6,517 bases of DNA from Clostridia bacterium (lineage in GTDB: Bacteria; Bacillota; Clostridia; Christensenellales; CAG-917), in contig CAAEDU010000052.1 in assembly GCA_900754695.1 (NCBI GenBank), positions 1 to 6,517 of the forward strand, given 5' to 3'. The notes beneath the pieces are model-generated. The model was not told the DNA's origin. It did no database searches and worked only from the letters and a program-made list of their open reading frames with translations. Below are positions 4,408 to 6,517 of the stretch, piece by piece (the stretch's first letter is position 1; every line of letters starts with the position of its first letter). Position numbers and translations under genes: made by a program.

Positions 4408-4444
4408 CCGCCTCGCCGCCCAATAAGATTTGGGTATGAGGCGG
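4408..4444 (+). promoter_or_regulatory. RNA hairpin enclosing the start codon of the penicillin-binding protein
   Basis: CCGCCTC (4408-4414) is perfectly complementary to GAGGCGG (4438-4444), and inside it CCCAA (4419-4423) pairs with TTGGG (4430-4434) around a TAAGAT loop. The ATG at 4436 and the alternative TTG at 4430 both lie within the folded region. The 5' arm begins 9 bases after the stop codon of the upstream gene, so a ribosome terminating there would cover or open the outer stem. There is no good Shine-Dalgarno sequence. This suggests that translation of the transpeptidase depends on translation of the upstream membrane protein. Confidence 0.5.
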
Positions 4445-6367
4445 CAAAAAAGAGACCATAATCAATCCCCAATAATTCATAATCCGAGGAAAAGGCTGCT
4501 TGCGGTTCTGCTGCTGGCGGCTTTTTCCTTTGCCGCGATCCTTGGGAAGATGGGCGCGGTGATGATAGGAGTGGGGAAGGATCTGCAGGCAAAAGCGATC
4601 ACGCAATGGATGCGGGACGTCCCCGTCGAGGCGCCGAGAGGGCGCATCCTCGACAGAAACGGCACGGTGCTCGCGGACACGGCGACGAGGTACAACATCT
4701 ACGTCCGCCCCAACGCCGTCACCGATAAGCCCGCCGTCGCGGAGCTCGTCTCGCGGGTGTTCGGCTATGAGTATGAGGACACTTTGAAAAAGATCTCCGC
4801 ACACACGTCCGAGGTCACGGTGGCGCGCGGCGCGGGGAAGGAGGAGCTGGACGCCCTCGTCGAGTCCGGGCTCTCGGGCATATATTACGGCGAGGACAAC
4901 CTGCGCTATTATCCTTTCGGCGATATGATGACGCAGGTGCTCGGGTTCACGGGGTTCGACGGCGACGGGCAGACGGGGCTGGAAGCGTACTACGACAAAT
5001 ATCTCGCGGGGACGGACGGCGCGGTGCTCACGGACGCCGACCTCGTGGGGAGAGAGATCGAGGGCGGAGGCAGTCGTTATCTCCCCGCGGTCAAGGGGAT
5101 GGACGTCGTCACCACGCTGGACGTTTCGGTGCAGCGCATAGCGGAGGGAGCGCTGGCGACGGCTGTCTCGCGTTTTTCTCCGAAAGCCGCGTCCTGCGTG
5201 GTGATGGACTACACGACGGGGGAGATCGTCGCCCTTGCGGAATATCCCTCTTTCGACCTCAACGACGTGCCGCGCGACGACGTGACCGCGCTCTTCGGGA
5301 TGTCGAAATGCAGGACCGCAGCCACCGTCTACGAGCCCGGTTCCACATTCAAGATCCTCACCGCCGCAGCCGCTCTCGACACGGGCACGGTAAAGGTGAC
5401 GGACAGGTTCTATTGCGCGGGGAGCCGCACAGTGGACGGACAGAAGATCCGCTGCTGGAAGGCGAAAGGGCACGGTTCGGTGAGTTTCGCCGAGGGGGTG
5501 GAACAGAGCTGCAACTGCGTGTTCATGGACAGCGCTCTCGGGATGGGGACGGAGGTCTTTTACGACTACCTGGACGCATTCGGGCTGAAAGAGAAGACGG
5601 GTGTCGACGTGACGGGCGAGACCTCGGGCATCTTCATCGCGGAGGAGAGCGTGAAGAGCGTTGACCTTGCGAGGATAGGCTTCGGGCAGGCGGTCGCGGT
5701 GACGCCCATAGGCATGCTCGCCGCGGCGGCGTCGGTGGTGAACGGCGGCAACCTCGTCACCCCGCATCTTCTTGCGGAAATGCGGGACAGTTATTCGGGC
5801 ATGACGGTGAGGGGAGAGTTCTCCTCCCGCGGCAGCACCGTGAGCGCGGAGACTTCCGCGACCATGCGCACGCTGCTGGAAAACGTCGTGAAAAACGGCA
5901 GCGGCAAGAGCGCCTACGTCCCCGGTTACAGCATCGCAGGCAAGACCGGCACGGCACAGAAATACGAGAACGGGCACATCGCGCAGGGCAAGTATATCTC
6001 ATCCTTCCTCGGCTTTTCCCTTGAAGAGGAAGCCCCCTATGCCGTGCTCCTCATCGTGGACGAGCCCGAGGGGTATATGTACTATGGCTCTCTCGTCGCC
6101 GCGCCGCTCGTCGGCGACATTTTCCGCAGCGTGTTCGCGCTCTGCGGAGTTGAGCCCAAGTTCACGGGAGAAGAGGCGGAGATCGTGGGCGATCCCTTCT
6201 CGCTCCCGGACTTTTCGGGGATGAGCGTGCAGCAGGCGCGCGCCCGCCTTCTCGCACTCGGTCTGCATGTCGAGACGGACGGGGAGGGCGGCACGGTGAC
6301 GGGACAGCTCCCCGCCGCAGGCACCACCGTGGATGGCAGGAACACCGTGCTCCTGCTGACGGGATGA
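4436..6367 (+). CDS. ftsI: Class B penicillin-binding protein, FtsI/SpoVD type, with PASTA domain
   Basis: A 643-residue peptidoglycan DD-transpeptidase that cross-links stem peptides at the septum or spore cortex. Counting from the ATG: a short basic cytoplasmic tail, one membrane anchor at about 21-37, then the dimerisation/pedestal domain opening with VEAPRGRILDRNGTVLA (64-80). The transpeptidase domain has the active serine S303 in STFK (303-306), S358-C-N360 as the SxN motif, and K503-T-G505 in GKTGTAQ. One PASTA domain ends the protein (about 590-643). Length and the single PASTA match SpoVD (Bacillus PBP2B has two), yet as the only such gene in this operon it could be the main divisome FtsI. 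The start is uncertain: TTG at 4430 is in frame two codons earlier, and neither has a clear Shine-Dalgarno sequence; ATG is preferred. A start further in would remove the membrane anchor. Confidence 0.93.
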   Translation: MRRQKRDHNQSPIIHNPRKRLLAVLLLAAFSFAAILGKMGAVMIGVGKDLQAKAITQWMRDVPVEAPRGRILDRNGTVLADTATRYNIYVRPNAVTDKPAVAELVSRVFGYEYEDTLKKISAHTSEVTVARGAGKEELDALVESGLSGIYYGEDNLRYYPFGDMMTQVLGFTGFDGDGQTGLEAYYDKYLAGTDGAVLTDADLVGREIEGGGSRYLPAVKGMDVVTTLDVSVQRIAEGALATAVSRFSPKAASCVVMDYTTGEIVALAEYPSFDLNDVPRDDVTALFGMSKCRTAATVYEPGSTFKILTAAAALDTGTVKVTDRFYCAGSRTVDGQKIRCWKAKGHGSVSFAEGVEQSCNCVFMDSALGMGTEVFYDYLDAFGLKEKTGVDVTGETSGIFIAEESVKSVDLARIGFGQAVAVTPIGMLAAAASVVNGGNLVTPHLLAEMRDSYSGMTVRGEFSSRGSTVSAETSATMRTLLENVVKNGSGKSAYVPGYSIAGKTGTAQKYENGHIAQGKYISSFLGFSLEEEAPYAVLLIVDEPEGYMYYGSLVAAPLVGDIFRSVFALCGVEPKFTGEEAEIVGDPFSLPDFSGMSVQQARARLLALGLHVETDGEGGTVTGQLPAAGTTVDGRNTVLLLTG

Positions 6368-6408
6368 CGCTTTTCTTCCCGACATTGAAGGAAACAAAAG
6401 CGGGTATT
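6368..6408 (+). terminator. Probable intrinsic terminator of the mraZ-ftsI operon
   Basis: Directly after the TGA, CGCTTTT (6368-6374) pairs with AAAAGCG (6396-6402). An inner TTCC (6376-6379) pairs with GGAA (6390-6393), and the downstream side reads GGTATTTTGC. The T-run is short and offset by a few bases, so termination may be partial. Further hairpins follow. Confidence 0.5.
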
Positions 6409-6421
6409 TTGCTTTCAAGCG

Positions 6422-6460
6422 GATAAGAAAGCTTATCTTCCTTTTGAGCGCAAAAGGAAG
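6422..6460. repeat. Two abutting perfect hairpins downstream of the operon
   Basis: GATAAG (6422-6427) and CTTATC (6432-6437) enclose an AAAG loop. CTTCCTTTTG (6437-6446) and CAAAAGGAAG (6451-6460) form a 10-pair stem with an AGCG loop; the two stems share one base. Neither has a T-run after it, so they may be mRNA 3' end structures or pause sites rather than classical terminators. Confidence 0.5.
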
Positions 6461-6470
6461 CGAAAACGAC

Positions 6471-6503
6471 AAAGGGGGCATTTTCCGAGTTGCCCCCTTT
6501 GTA
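6471..6503. terminator. Bidirectional terminator
   Basis: AAAGGGGGCA (6471-6480) and TGCCCCCTTT (6491-6500) form a perfect 10-pair stem with a 10-base loop, bounded by A residues on one side and T on the other, so each strand ends in a short U-run. The minus-strand side is richer (TTTGTCGTTTTCG), which hints that a leftward gene ends just beyond the right edge, convergent with this operon. Confidence 0.65.
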
Positions 6504-6517
6504 AACCCCAAAACTCC

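Noticed and set aside
4402..4410. CATAATCCG before the PBP as a sporulation sigma -10 box
   Set aside because: No matching -35 element lies at the proper distance upstream, and the same 9-mer recurs inside the coding sequence at 4478-4486.
3671..5977. A 768-codon open frame on the minus strand opposite the FtsL-position gene and the PBP
   Set aside because: It mirrors the codon pattern of two real genes in GC-rich DNA. Its translation is rich in His, Arg and Val without motifs, and the plus-strand PBP has all catalytic motifs.

Overview
The window is a GC-rich chromosomal segment that looks like an uncultured, Gram-positive-type member of the Clostridia. The clues are a dcw-type start (mraZ, rsmH, a small membrane protein, then a class B penicillin-binding protein with one C-terminal PASTA domain), sigma-A-like promoters, strong AGGAGG-type ribosome binding sites and, more tentatively, a sporulation-type promoter. 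A Christensenellales-like gut lineage is a guess from the overall feel; nothing here proves it.

Left part, genes on the minus strand. A metallophosphoesterase (156-845) ends in a clear intrinsic terminator. It appears to be transcribed from a promoter so close to its GTG codon that the mRNA would be leaderless. Next comes about 440 bases without a credible gene (846-1287), rich in small CG-rich hairpins and ending in a near-perfect 31-base palindrome. Then comes a 210-residue protein with ten cysteines (1288-1920), which I do not recognise. It has a perfect Shine-Dalgarno sequence and an upstream element that fits the mother-cell sigma-K consensus, so a spore-surface role is possible.

Middle, the divergent control region (1921-2303). 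These 383 bases are unusually structured. In order they hold the cysteine-rich gene's promoter, a degenerate tandem repeat with a 33-36 base period, a 2+2 array of GTRAAC hexamers exactly 21 bases apart, a perfect 14-base palindrome abutting a 10-base palindrome, an AT-rich stretch, and the mraZ promoter. That promoter is overlaid by 10-base-phased TGGNN repeats that look like an MraZ autoregulatory operator.

Right part, plus-strand operon (2304-6367): mraZ, rsmH (16S rRNA m4C1402 methyltransferase), a tyrosine/arginine-rich single-pass membrane protein in the ftsL position, and an FtsI/SpoVD-type transpeptidase. Gaps are 1, 13 and 36 bases. Regulator, ribosome modifier, putative divisome or septal membrane partner and septal or cortex transpeptidase are thus probably co-expressed. 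The penicillin-binding protein's start codon lies inside an RNA hairpin beginning 9 bases after the preceding stop, which suggests translational coupling. After the operon, 150 bases are packed with hairpins and no mur or mraY gene starts, so this looks like a shortened dcw operon.

The most unusual items are the FtsL-position protein without an FtsL-like extracytoplasmic coiled coil, the hairpin around the penicillin-binding protein start, and the multi-element divergent control region. I see no CRISPR array, tRNA, rRNA, transposase or phage gene.
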